Source: Thermoleophilia bacterium (lineage in GTDB: Bacteria; Actinomycetota; Thermoleophilia; Gaiellales; Gaiellaceae). From it: a stretch of DNA of 5,526 nucleotides. The notes under the pieces were generated by a model. That model did not search any database. It had not been told where the DNA came from and saw only the letters and a program-made list of their open reading frames with translations. The stretch covers positions 1 through 5,526 of the forward strand of contig JAICZB010000178.1 of assembly GCA_025933895.1 (NCBI GenBank). The letters are read 5' to 3'. Position 1 is the stretch's first letter, and every line of letters begins with the position of its first letter. Shown here piece after piece: positions 1-5,526 of this stretch. The position numbers and the translations under genes are program-made.

Positions 1-1521
1 CGCCTCGGTGTGATGGTCCGGCGCGTCGATCGCAGCCTGGAGATCGAGGTCGTGGTGGACGTGGCCGAGGAAGACGTGGAGCGTCCACTGATCCTGCTGG
101 TCGCCGCCGGGAGTGCCGAGGGCCAGGCTCGGCTCCCCGCCGCGGGAGGCGATCGTCGGCGACAGTGTCGTCCGCGGCCGCTTGCCGGGCTCGAGCGAGT
201 TCGGCAGGCCCTCCTCCAGCCAGAACATCTGTGCGCGCGTGCCGAGACAGAAGCCGAGGGACGGGATGACGGGCGCGCCCCAGAGCCAGCCGCCGCTCGG
301 CGTCGCCGAGACCATGTTCCCGAAGCGGTCGACGACATCGAGGTGGACGGTGTCGCCGCGGGTGGGCTCGCCGATTCCGGGCGCGACCGGCGCTCCTTTC
401 GCCGGCCGGGCCAGGCGCGGCTCGCGACCCCCGGGCGAGCCGGGACGCAGCTCGGGCGACGCCTCGTCGCCGACCAGACGCCGCCGCTCGTCCGCGTACT
501 CGCGCGAGAGCAGCTCGGCGAGCGGCACGTCCGCGAAGTCCGGGTCGCCGTACCAGGCCTCGCGGTCGGCGAACGCGAGCTTCGCGCATTCCGTCACGAC
601 TTGGACGTACTCGTCCCCGGCGTGAGCGAGACCCGCGAGGTCGAAGCCCTCGAGCAGGCGGAGCTGCTGGAGGAAGACCGGCGCCTGGCTCCACGGGCCG
701 GCCTTGAAGACGTCGTAGCCGTGGTAGTCGACCGAGACCGGCTCCTCCCACCTCGGCGCCCAGTCGCGCAGGTCAGCCTCGGCGAGGAGACCGGCGTGGC
801 GTTCGCCGGAACTGTCGAGCCATTCGCGCTCCTGAAAGGCGACGAACTCCTCCGCCACGAAGCCCCGGTACCAGCAGTCGTGGGCGGCCGCGAGCTGGGA
901 GTCCCTATCGGTCGAGGCGGCTTCGGCCTCCGCGAGGACGCGCCGGTAGGTAGCGGCGAGCGCGCGGTTGCGATGCAGTGTCCCCGGCTCGGGAGCCGGC
1001 AGGTACACCTCGGCCGACGTTGTCCAGTCGTCGCGGCAGAGCTGTTCGACCCGGCGGATCGCGTCGCCGATGCCGGCGACGGCGGGATAGCCCTCGTCGG
1101 CGTAGCCGATCGCGAAGCGGAGAACGTCGCGGAGCGGCAGCGTCCCGTGCTCGCGCAGGAGCGCGATCCAGCCGCCGAACGCGCCGGGCACGACCGCGGC
1201 CAGCGGTCCGGTGCCGGGGATCAGCGCGAGCCCGAGCTCGTCGCGGTACAGCTCGATCGTCGCGGCCCGCGGCGCAGGACCTTGCGCGCAGAGGACGAGC
1301 GGGCGCTCTCGCCCCGCCGGCCAGACGAGCGCGGGCAGGTCGCCGCCGGGCCCGTTCAGGTGCGGCTCGACGACCTGGAGCGTGAACCCCGTTGCGACGG
1401 CGGCGTCGAACGCGTTCCCGCCCTGCTCGAGCACCGCCATGCCCGACGCGGACGCGAGCCAGTGCGTCGACGCCACCATGCCGAACGTCCCTCGCAGCTC
1501 GGGCCGCGTCGTGAAGCTCAT
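1..1521 (-). CDS. Gamma-glutamyltransferase-like Ntn-hydrolase, C-terminus cut by window edge
   Basis: The visible 507 residues cover most of a protein whose family usually runs about 530-580. Seen: an N-terminal GMVAS motif, GGNAFDAAVA near the start, NGPGGD, GDTVHLDVVD carrying the presumed nucleophile Thr391, KRPRTTLSPT (447-456) and TPGGDQQDQW (470-479). In this family the precursor cleaves itself before the threonine, which becomes the N-terminal nucleophile of the small subunit; Gly472-Gly473 match the oxyanion-site glycines. Residues that bind the glutamyl group in E. coli GGT are replaced: the DFREMAP arginine is Gln80 (CAQGPAP), Asn411 is Gly411, Gln430 is Arg429 and Asp433 is Met432. 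This resembles the subgroup that includes oxamate amidohydrolase HpxW, so true transpeptidase activity is doubtful. There is no signal peptide, suggesting a cytoplasmic enzyme. The ATG at 1521 lies just before the conserved domain and lacks a clear ribosome binding site. Family certain; substrate unknown. Confidence 0.93.
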   Translation of the reverse strand, partial: MSFTTRPELRGTFGMVASTHWLASASGMAVLEQGGNAFDAAVATGFTLQVVEPHLNGPGGDLPALVWPAGRERPLVLCAQGPAPRAATIELYRDELGLALIPGTGPLAAVVPGAFGGWIALLREHGTLPLRDVLRFAIGYADEGYPAVAGIGDAIRRVEQLCRDDWTTSAEVYLPAPEPGTLHRNRALAATYRRVLAEAEAASTDRDSQLAAAHDCWYRGFVAEEFVAFQEREWLDSSGERHAGLLAEADLRDWAPRWEEPVSVDYHGYDVFKAGPWSQAPVFLQQLRLLEGFDLAGLAHAGDEYVQVVTECAKLAFADREAWYGDPDFADVPLAELLSREYADERRRLVGDEASPELRPGSPGGREPRLARPAKGAPVAPGIGEPTRGDTVHLDVVDRFGNMVSATPSGGWLWGAPVIPSLGFCLGTRAQMFWLEEGLPNSLEPGKRPRTTLSPTIASRGGEPSLALGTPGGDQQDQWTLHVFLGHVHHDLDLQAAIDAPDHHTEA

Positions 1522-1528
1522 GCGTCGA

Positions 1529-1534
1529 ACGTTA
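1529..1534 (-). promoter_or_regulatory. Possible -10 element for a leaderless Ntn-hydrolase transcript
   Basis: On the minus strand the hexamer TAACGT lies 13 to 8 bases before the ATG at 1521. It fits the TAnnnT core of actinobacterial -10 elements, at the distance expected when transcription begins at the start codon. There is no Shine-Dalgarno sequence in front of this gene, which fits a leaderless mRNA. No good -35 hexamer is visible at 16-18 bases. A six-base match is weak evidence, and the gene could instead be read through from the operon upstream. Confidence 0.25.
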
Positions 1535-1590
1535 ATGAGGGACGATCGGTCAGCGCCGCGCCAGGTCGTTCCCCCACGCGCCTCGACCTA

Positions 1591-3024
1591 TTACGGGCAC
1601 ATCTTGAAGCCGAAGCCGTAGTCCTTGGGTTTGGCGCATGGGTAGAGAGCGCGTACGTCCGGCTGAAAGACGACCGCACCAATCTGGTGCCCGCGTACGC
1701 TGTAGAGGTCGACCTCGTCGAGGCGATGGCCGGGCGGATAGTGGCGGCGAGGAATCGGCCAGAGGAGATAGCCGTGCTTGGAAGTCAAGGTGACGCGGTC
1801 GCCGTCGTCGAACAGGAGCACGGCACGGTGGGCTCTCGGGTCGAGGGTGCAGCAAAGCGCGACGTAACCGTGGCCACGCATGATCTTGAGCCAGTACATC
1901 GGCCGCCGCGCCGAGGAAGCCGGAGGGCTCTTGGCCTCGTACGCTCCGACCTTCTTGTTCCACACGAGCTTCGTGATGCTTGCGCCCGCCGTCTCGGGCA
2001 CGAGCTTCCCGCAACCGCCGTGGATGTTCGACCAGTAGCAGGTGCCGTCGCCGCTGCGTGCCGGAGCGATCCAGAGCCCGACGCGGGTGCGGTTCTGCGT
2101 CCGCCGGCCGAACAGCTGATGTCGCTTCGTCCAATCGGCCGCCGCGGGAACGTTCAACGGCGGGTAGCCGACGACCAAGTGCCGGACGGTTCTTAGGGGA
2201 TTCCGCACATGGAACGCGGGCTCGACCCCGAATATGCGCCGGCTGTACAGCGTGTGTCCGGCGCGGTCGAGCAGGGCGACCCGGACTGGTTGGTGTCCGA
2301 GTCGCTGGTGGGCGGACGGGATCCCATAGAGGTAGAAGCCGGCGCGGATCGGGGCGGTTACCCAGACGAACGGGATCTGGCTGCTCTCGCCGTCCTTGTA
2401 GGTCAGCACGATGCGTGCGGCTCGTCTTTCCGGGATGGAGCCCCCGATCAGGGTCAAGAAGTGCGGCTTCCGTTGCTGCTCGTACTGGCTGAGACCGGCG
2501 AGATCCTCGGCCTTGATCGTCCTCTCGATCCGCACGAGCGCTGCAGATTGGCTCTTGGCGAGGAGGCTGTTCAGCGGTTCCTCACAATTGCTGTAGCGGG
2601 TGGACCACGCGTAGCAAAAGCCACGGTGGCGCAGGGGCGCAACCCGGAGCACGTAGTCGCGTCCACCGGCTCGGACGCGAGTGATCCGGCGGGCCTGGTG
2701 TGATCTCACCTTCGGGCCGGGGCCGAAGAGAGTCATCCGGCCGAAGAAGTCGACGACGGTGCGCGATTGTGCGCGTGGGGCGGAGCTGAAGCGGACGATC
2801 GGATGACCGAGCGCGTAGGCCGCTCCGACTACGACGCCGAGCACCAGCAAGGCGAGCGCCGGCACGACGAAGCGACGCCGGCTCGCGCCGAGAGCCGCGT
2901 GGGCACGCGATCGCTTCCGTCGTACGTCGGCTCGCGCAAGGACGTCTCTCCAGTCGGCGGCGACGGGCCGCAGTGGGAGCATCCGGTCGAAGCTCGCCTG
3001 GACGAGCGGATCGACGTCGATCAT
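1591..3024 (-). CDS. Single-pass membrane protein partnered with ECF sigma factor; candidate anti-sigma factor or sensor
   Basis: This 477-residue protein is not a named family to me. Residues 1-51 form a charged segment containing DWRDVLARA and the basic run RRKRSRAH. A transmembrane helix follows at about 52-72 (FVVPALALLVLGVVVGAAYA), giving a cytoplasmic N-terminus and a large exported C-terminal part. The exported part has two similar units. Unit 1 (about 121-262) carries CYAWSTRYSNC (Cys137, Cys147), RAARIVLTYKDG and GFYLYGIP. Unit 2 (about 312-452) carries CYWSNIHGGC (Cys329, Cys338), RAHRAVLLFDDG and GYLLWPIP. All eight cysteines lie outside the membrane, which suggests disulfides. Its ATG overlaps the sigma factor stop, so the two are probably translationally coupled. 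By position and topology it may be an anti-sigma factor or sensor, but the HxxxCxxC zinc anti-sigma motif is absent. GC content appears lower than in the neighbouring genes. Confidence 0.88.
   Translation of the reverse strand: MIDVDPLVQASFDRMLPLRPVAADWRDVLARADVRRKRSRAHAALGASRRRFVVPALALLVLGVVVGAAYALGHPIVRFSSAPRAQSRTVVDFFGRMTLFGPGPKVRSHQARRITRVRAGGRDYVLRVAPLRHRGFCYAWSTRYSNCEEPLNSLLAKSQSAALVRIERTIKAEDLAGLSQYEQQRKPHFLTLIGGSIPERRAARIVLTYKDGESSQIPFVWVTAPIRAGFYLYGIPSAHQRLGHQPVRVALLDRAGHTLYSRRIFGVEPAFHVRNPLRTVRHLVVGYPPLNVPAAADWTKRHQLFGRRTQNRTRVGLWIAPARSGDGTCYWSNIHGGCGKLVPETAGASITKLVWNKKVGAYEAKSPPASSARRPMYWLKIMRGHGYVALCCTLDPRAHRAVLLFDDGDRVTLTSKHGYLLWPIPRRHYPPGHRLDEVDLYSVRGHQIGAVVFQPDVRALYPCAKPKDYGFGFKMCP
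3021..3024 (-). promoter_or_regulatory. ATGA stop/start overlap coupling sigma factor to membrane partner
   Basis: The sigma factor TGA and the membrane protein ATG share the four bases ATGA on the minus strand. This arrangement usually means translational coupling with a near-fixed ratio of the two products, as is common for sigma/anti-sigma pairs. It also supports 3024 as the membrane protein start. Confidence 0.8.
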
Positions 3025-3509
3025 CTCTCGACCTCCTCCATCGATCGTCTGAGCGCGGCGTGCGCCGCGGCGAGCGTCGCCGACACCGTCCCCACCTCGA
3101 CGTCGAGCGCCGTTGCGACCGCGCGGTAATCGAGACCTGCGAAATAGCGGAGGAACACCATCAAGCGCTGGCGCTCAGGGAGCGCAGCAACCCAGCGCCG
3201 CACGCCGACGTCGGTTTCGGCGGTGCCGTTCTCGCTTGTCACGAACACGTCCTCGAGGTCCAACTCGGCGGGAGCGCGGCGGTGGTGCTGGACAGCGGTA
3301 TTGATGACTATGCGCCAGACCCACGCCTCGAGCTCGACCTCGCGCCGAAACGACGACCTCGACTTGACCGCGCTCGCGAACGCGTCCTGGACGGCATCGC
3401 GGCCACCGGCTTCGCTGCCGACGATCGCCGACGCCGCACGCACGAACCGGGGAAGCTCACGCCGATACACCGTCTCCAGCTCCTCCAGCGATGCTCCTCG
3501 CGACCCCAT
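3021..3509 (-). CDS. ECF-type RNA polymerase sigma factor
   Basis: This 162-residue protein has the two-domain layout and size of extracytoplasmic-function sigma factors. Region 2 spans about 14-78, with DAVQDAFASA followed by AWVWRIVINTAVQHHRR, the pattern of the core-binding and -10-recognising helices. Region 4 spans about 104-157: LPERQRLMVFLRYFAGLDY, then a helix-turn-helix at about 127-150 with ATALDVEVGTVSATLAAAH. The recognition helix lacks most of the basic residues of the usual GTVKSRLxRAR form. The protein should bind core RNA polymerase and direct it to a small regulon, perhaps including its own operon. It is the first gene of the pair and overlaps the membrane protein by four bases. 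The ATG at 3509 is the only ATG, GTG or TTG in frame between the upstream stop (3543-3545) and the domain; only a weak GAGCAG lies before it. Confidence 0.93.
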   Translation of the reverse strand: MGSRGASLEELETVYRRELPRFVRAASAIVGSEAGGRDAVQDAFASAVKSRSSFRREVELEAWVWRIVINTAVQHHRRAPAELDLEDVFVTSENGTAETDVGVRRWVAALPERQRLMVFLRYFAGLDYRAVATALDVEVGTVSATLAAAHAALRRSMEEVER

Positions 3510-3525
3510 CTGCTCATTCGACGCA

Positions 3526-3567
3526 GCTGCGGCCGGTCTTGTTTAGCCGGGCGAGATCCTCCGCAGC
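3526..3567. repeat. Imperfectly spaced inverted repeat in the divergent intergenic region
   Basis: The arms gctgcgg (3526-3532) and ccgcagc (3561-3567) are perfect 7-base inverted copies separated by 28 bases. Inside them lie two ccgg tetramers (3533-3536 and 3547-3550) around the only AT-rich patch, cttgtttag. The repeat fills most of the 58-base gap between the divergent sigma factor and methyltransferase starts and ends directly before the GTG start. It could be an operator shared by both promoters. Such arms can also arise by chance in GC-rich DNA, so function is unproven. Confidence 0.35.
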
Positions 3568-4419
3568 GTGCATCCTCTCCTCGTGCCGTACGACCCGACC
3601 ATCTACGCCGGCGCAGCCGCCCATTACCGGGTCGGCCGGCCGCCGTACTCGCCGCAGCTCGAGGCCGTTCTTGCCGAGGAGCTGGGCCTCGACGGAACCG
3701 GCAGGCTGCTCGACGGCGGCTGCGGGCCCGGCATCCTCACTCTCCGGCTGGCGCACCTCTTCGAGGAGGCCGTCGGTCTCGACCCGGATCCGGACATGCT
3801 CGCCGAGGCCGGCCGCGTCGCCCGCGAACGGGGGATCGGGAACATCCGCTGGGTGCACGCACGGGCCGAGGACCTGCCGGAGGCCGCGCCCGGGCCGTAC
3901 CGAGCGGTGACCTTCGGTCTGTCCCTTCACTGGACGGACGAGGCCCGGGTTGCCGAAGCCGTGTACGACATGCTGGAGCCGGGCGGCGGACTGGCCCTGA
4001 TCGTGCACACCGTCGAGGGACGGCCCACGCCTCCGAGCCCGGGCCGCCCGCCGATCCCGCACGCGGAGATCGAGGAGCTGGTGCAGAAGTACCTCGGCCC
4101 GAGCCGGCGCGCAGGCCAGGGCGCCGCGCCGGTGCGGACGCACCGCTTCGAGGACGTCCTCGTCCGCACGCGATTCGGCGAGCCGCAGGCGATCTTCGTT
4201 CCGGGCATCCCCGACCTGCTGCGGGACGGCGAGAGCGTGCTCTCCGGCTACTTCTCCTTCTCGTGGTCGGCGCCGCACCTCTTCGGCGACCGCGTCGAGG
4301 AGTTCGCAGCCGACGTGCGCGAGCTGCTCGCATCCCACTCTCCGGACGGCTTGTTCTGGGACTGGCCGGGCGACACCGAGGTGATCCTCGCCCGCAAGCC
4401 GGCCGAGCTCAGAGGCTGA
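3568..4419 (+). CDS. Class I SAM-dependent methyltransferase
   Basis: This 283-residue protein has a Rossmann-type methyltransferase core. It opens with HYRVGRPPYSPQL (19-31), a lead-in typical of the family. The SAM-binding loop is LLDGGCGPG (47-55). Asp72 in VGLDPDPDML ends strand 2 and should hold the ribose hydroxyls. RAEDLP (99-104) is the adenine-contacting segment, and AVTFGLSLHW (113-122) is the strand-4 region. MLEPGGGLALI (135-145) is the usual post-motif turn. The remaining 140 residues probably form the substrate lid and do not reveal the methyl acceptor, which is unknown. The protein appears cytoplasmic. The GTG at 3568 is the earliest usable start; a second in-frame GTG at 3583 would remove five residues and is equally possible, since neither has a good ribosome binding site. 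It is divergent from the sigma factor and convergent, with an 11-base overlap, with the small membrane protein gene. Confidence 0.93.
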   Translation: MHPLLVPYDPTIYAGAAAHYRVGRPPYSPQLEAVLAEELGLDGTGRLLDGGCGPGILTLRLAHLFEEAVGLDPDPDMLAEAGRVARERGIGNIRWVHARAEDLPEAAPGPYRAVTFGLSLHWTDEARVAEAVYDMLEPGGGLALIVHTVEGRPTPPSPGRPPIPHAEIEELVQKYLGPSRRAGQGAAPVRTHRFEDVLVRTRFGEPQAIFVPGIPDLLRDGESVLSGYFSFSWSAPHLFGDRVEEFAADVRELLASHSPDGLFWDWPGDTEVILARKPAELRG

Positions 4420-4591
4420 AGCCGCCGGGGTAGGCGTAGTTGGCGAAGTACCAGACGTCGAGGCCGATCACTCCGCCCAGAGCTCCGGCCCAGGCCACCT
4501 TGTAGAGCGGAGACGGGTCGCGCCGGATGTGGGCGAAGGCAGCCCAGCCGAGCACGAGGAGCTGGAAGATCACGAAGGCCAGCGGCTTCAA
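4409..4591 (-). CDS. Small two-helix membrane protein (60 residues)
   Basis: I do not recognise the family. From a TTG at 4591 the product is 60 residues, with hydrophobic helices at about 3-20 (PLAFVIFQLLVLGWAAFA) and 33-52 (AWAGALGGVIGLDVWYFA). They are joined by the short charged loop HIRRDPSPLYK, which by the positive-inside rule faces the cytoplasm. The C-terminus ANYAYPGGFSL is rich in aromatics and glycine. The frame stays open upstream to 4876, but that extension overlaps the lipoprotein gene and is low-complexity and arginine-rich, so the short form is preferred. GAGTAGG lies about eight bases before the TTG and could be the ribosome binding site. It is the last gene of the right-hand cluster, 38 bases after the lipoprotein stop, and its end overlaps the methyltransferase end by 11 bases. 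The coding call is fairly firm; the exact start is less so. Confidence 0.72.
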   Translation of the reverse strand: MKPLAFVIFQLLVLGWAAFAHIRRDPSPLYKVAWAGALGGVIGLDVWYFANYAYPGGFSL

Positions 4592-4629
4592 CGGCCGCAG
4601 CCTACTCGCGACCCCCGACGGCCCCGACG

Positions 4630-4932
4630 CTACAGGGTGCAGGCGACGACGAGCGAGCCGTCCGCCAGCCGCTTGAGGACGAGGCTCGACCCGGTGGAGC
4701 CGGGCGTGGGATCCCCGATGGCCGCGACGCCGTGACCCGGCGGCGGAACCGCTGCGCCTCCCTTCCCGTTGCAGGTGATCTTGTCGCCGGTCTGTGCGTC
4801 CGCGATCGTCGTCGTGACGGGGCTGGTGAACGCCGTAGTCCGCGGACCACCCGCGCCGTCCGCGCCCGAGCCGCAAGCGGCGAGCGCGAAGCCGGCAGCG
4901 GCGAGCAACGCCAGGACGACGATTGCCTTCAT
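4630..4932 (-). CDS. Small secreted lipoprotein (100 residues)
   Basis: The N-terminus is a clear lipoprotein signal peptide: MK, a hydrophobic stretch (IVVLALLAAAGFALAA) and the lipobox LAAC with Cys20 as the lipidated residue. The mature protein starts with a flexible Gly/Ser/Ala/Thr-rich linker (about 21-45) and then a small domain of about 55 residues. This has DKITCNGKGG (Cys54), PPPGHGVAAIGDP and LVLKRLADGSLVVACTL (Cys98). Cys54 and Cys98 could form a disulfide. I do not recognise the domain, and it should sit on the outer face of the membrane. The ATG at 4932 is the only start giving an intact signal peptide. A CAGGGA sequence sits almost against it, closer than usual for a ribosome binding site. 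It lies 30 bases after the His/Cys gene and 38 before the small membrane gene on the same strand, so co-transcription is likely. Confidence 0.88.
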   Translation of the reverse strand: MKAIVVLALLAAAGFALAACGSGADGAGGPRTTAFTSPVTTTIADAQTGDKITCNGKGGAAVPPPGHGVAAIGDPTPGSTGSSLVLKRLADGSLVVACTL

Positions 4933-4962
4933 GTCCCTGATACGTCGCCGGTCGCGCCTATG

Positions 4963-5526
4963 TCACAGCCCGGCCCAGTTCTTGATCCGCAGCTGCCCCA
5001 CGAGCGGCGTGCCGACCTCGAGCTGGATCTGGCGGTGCGACTCCAGGCGGATCGCGCCCGGGTCGCCGAGCCAGACCTTGCCGTCGACCAGCGCGGTGAC
5101 CTTTCCTTTCGCGGGGCCCACCTGCGACGAGGAGAGCGGCTGGCCCCAGACGTCGAAGAAGTTACCGAGCGTGAAGGCCCGCTGGACCGGCGACTCGATG
5201 TGGATGACCCCGTCCGCCGCGTGCGTGTGGAGCCAGGAGAAGCACGCTCCGCTGGCGACGAACGGGCCGCGCGTCGTCTGCTCCGACTGGGGGTCGGCGA
5301 TGCCGACCCCGGCCGGGACGCGCTCCGACCGGCCGTCGACGAAGATGGTGAGGCGGGCGTGGATGTGGAACAGGGTCTGCTCACCGCCCTGGCACGAGAT
5401 GCCGTCGACGTTCCCTCCCGGTGGAGGCGAACCGGCCGGGGCGAGGTCCGAGCCGCTCTCGATCGGCGGCCCTTCCGGGCCCACCGGCCCCAGCGGCCCG
5501 GGTGAGGCGAGCTTGCCGAGCTTCGA
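4963..5526 (-). CDS. Uncharacterised extracytoplasmic His/Cys family protein, N-terminus cut by window edge
   Basis: The frame is open to the window edge, giving 187 visible residues. An internal GTG at 5484 is unlikely to be the real start because the same Pro/Gly-rich linker continues upstream. The visible part begins with that linker (SPGPLGPVGPEGPP), likely joining a membrane anchor or signal peptide outside the window to the folded domain. The domain has GISCQGGEQ (Cys45), HIH (54-56) in HIHARLTIFVDG, CFSWLHTH (Cys95, His100, His102), GVIHIESP (His109), FTLGNFFDVWGQPL and a C-terminal beta-rich part. I recall this HIH...HTH...IHIE pattern from uncharacterised proteins of archaea and actinobacteria; no function is known to me. 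Clustered His and Cys suggest metal, possibly copper, binding, which is inference. It is the first visible gene of a same-strand cluster with the lipoprotein and small membrane protein. Confidence 0.85.
   Translation of the reverse strand, partial: SKLGKLASPGPLGPVGPEGPPIESGSDLAPAGSPPPGGNVDGISCQGGEQTLFHIHARLTIFVDGRSERVPAGVGIADPQSEQTTRGPFVASGACFSWLHTHAADGVIHIESPVQRAFTLGNFFDVWGQPLSSSQVGPAKGKVTALVDGKVWLGDPGAIRLESHRQIQLEVGTPLVGQLRIKNWAGL

Noticed and set aside
1550..1575. GGAAC on the minus strand upstream of the Ntn-hydrolase as an ECF -35 element
   Set aside because: The nearest CGTC-like -10 lies 23 bases away instead of the usual 16-17, so the pair does not fit.
1522..1590. Terminator between the sigma operon and the Ntn-hydrolase
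   Set aside because: No stable inverted repeat followed by a T-run was found on the minus strand.
10..2196. 728-residue plus-strand open frame
   Set aside because: It runs antisense across both the Ntn-hydrolase and the sigma partner, is Arg/Ala/Glu-rich with no recognisable domain, and is an artefact of codon bias in GC-rich DNA.
2872..3024. Zinc-binding anti-sigma domain at the N-terminus of the sigma partner
   Set aside because: The first 51 residues contain no cysteine, so HxxxCxxC cannot be present.
3514..4338. 274-residue minus-strand open frame opposite the methyltransferase
   Set aside because: The plus frame has a complete SAM-binding signature; this one has none.
2973..4433. 486-residue plus-strand open frame
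   Set aside because: It crosses antisense to the sigma factor and then out of frame through the methyltransferase; both have clear motifs in their own frames.
4592..4876. Longer N-terminal form of the 60-residue membrane protein
   Set aside because: The extension overlaps the lipoprotein gene in another frame and is arginine-rich and low in complexity, unlike the hydrophobic real part.
4732..5505. 257-residue plus-strand open frame
   Set aside because: It is antisense to the lipoprotein and His/Cys genes, with charged low-complexity translation and no motif.
1..5526. CRISPR array, tRNA/rRNA, insertion sequence or phage genes
   Set aside because: No repeat-spacer pattern, structural RNA signature, transposase, integrase or terminal inverted repeats were seen.

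Overview
The window is very GC-rich (roughly 70% by eye) and almost entirely coding, with long spurious open frames opposite the real genes. High GC, GTG/TTG starts, few Shine-Dalgarno sites and the families present suggest an actinobacterium. Resemblance of the sigma factor, its partner and the His/Cys protein to sequences I recall points to the Thermoleophilia (Gaiellales/Solirubrobacterales-like). That placement is inference, as no rRNA or other marker gene is present.

Layout. (1) Positions 1-1521, minus strand: most of a gamma-glutamyltransferase-like Ntn-hydrolase, its C-terminus cut by the window start. It keeps the autoprocessing threonine but lacks the residues that bind gamma-glutamyl substrates, so it is probably an amidohydrolase of another specificity. 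(2) 1591-3509, minus: a two-gene operon of an ECF-type sigma factor and a 477-residue single-pass membrane protein, joined by an ATGA overlap. The membrane protein has two apparent copies of a cysteine-containing extracytoplasmic unit and no zinc anti-sigma motif. (3) 3510-3567: a short divergent intergenic region with an inverted repeat. (4) 3568-4419, plus: a class I SAM-dependent methyltransferase, the only plus-strand gene. (5) 4409-5526, minus: a compact three-gene cluster, transcribed from the right edge inward, of a 5'-truncated extracytoplasmic His/Cys protein, a 100-residue lipoprotein, and a 60-residue two-helix membrane protein whose end overlaps the methyltransferase end.

How they may work together. 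The sigma factor and membrane protein look like an envelope-sensing pair, with the membrane protein as a candidate non-zinc anti-sigma factor or sensor. The Ntn-hydrolase lies downstream on the same strand after 69 bases and could be read through or have its own promoter. The right-hand cluster encodes only membrane or surface proteins and may be a small envelope, possibly metal-related, module. No tRNA, rRNA, CRISPR array, mobile element or convincing terminator was seen, and no gene-free stretch exceeds 70 bases.
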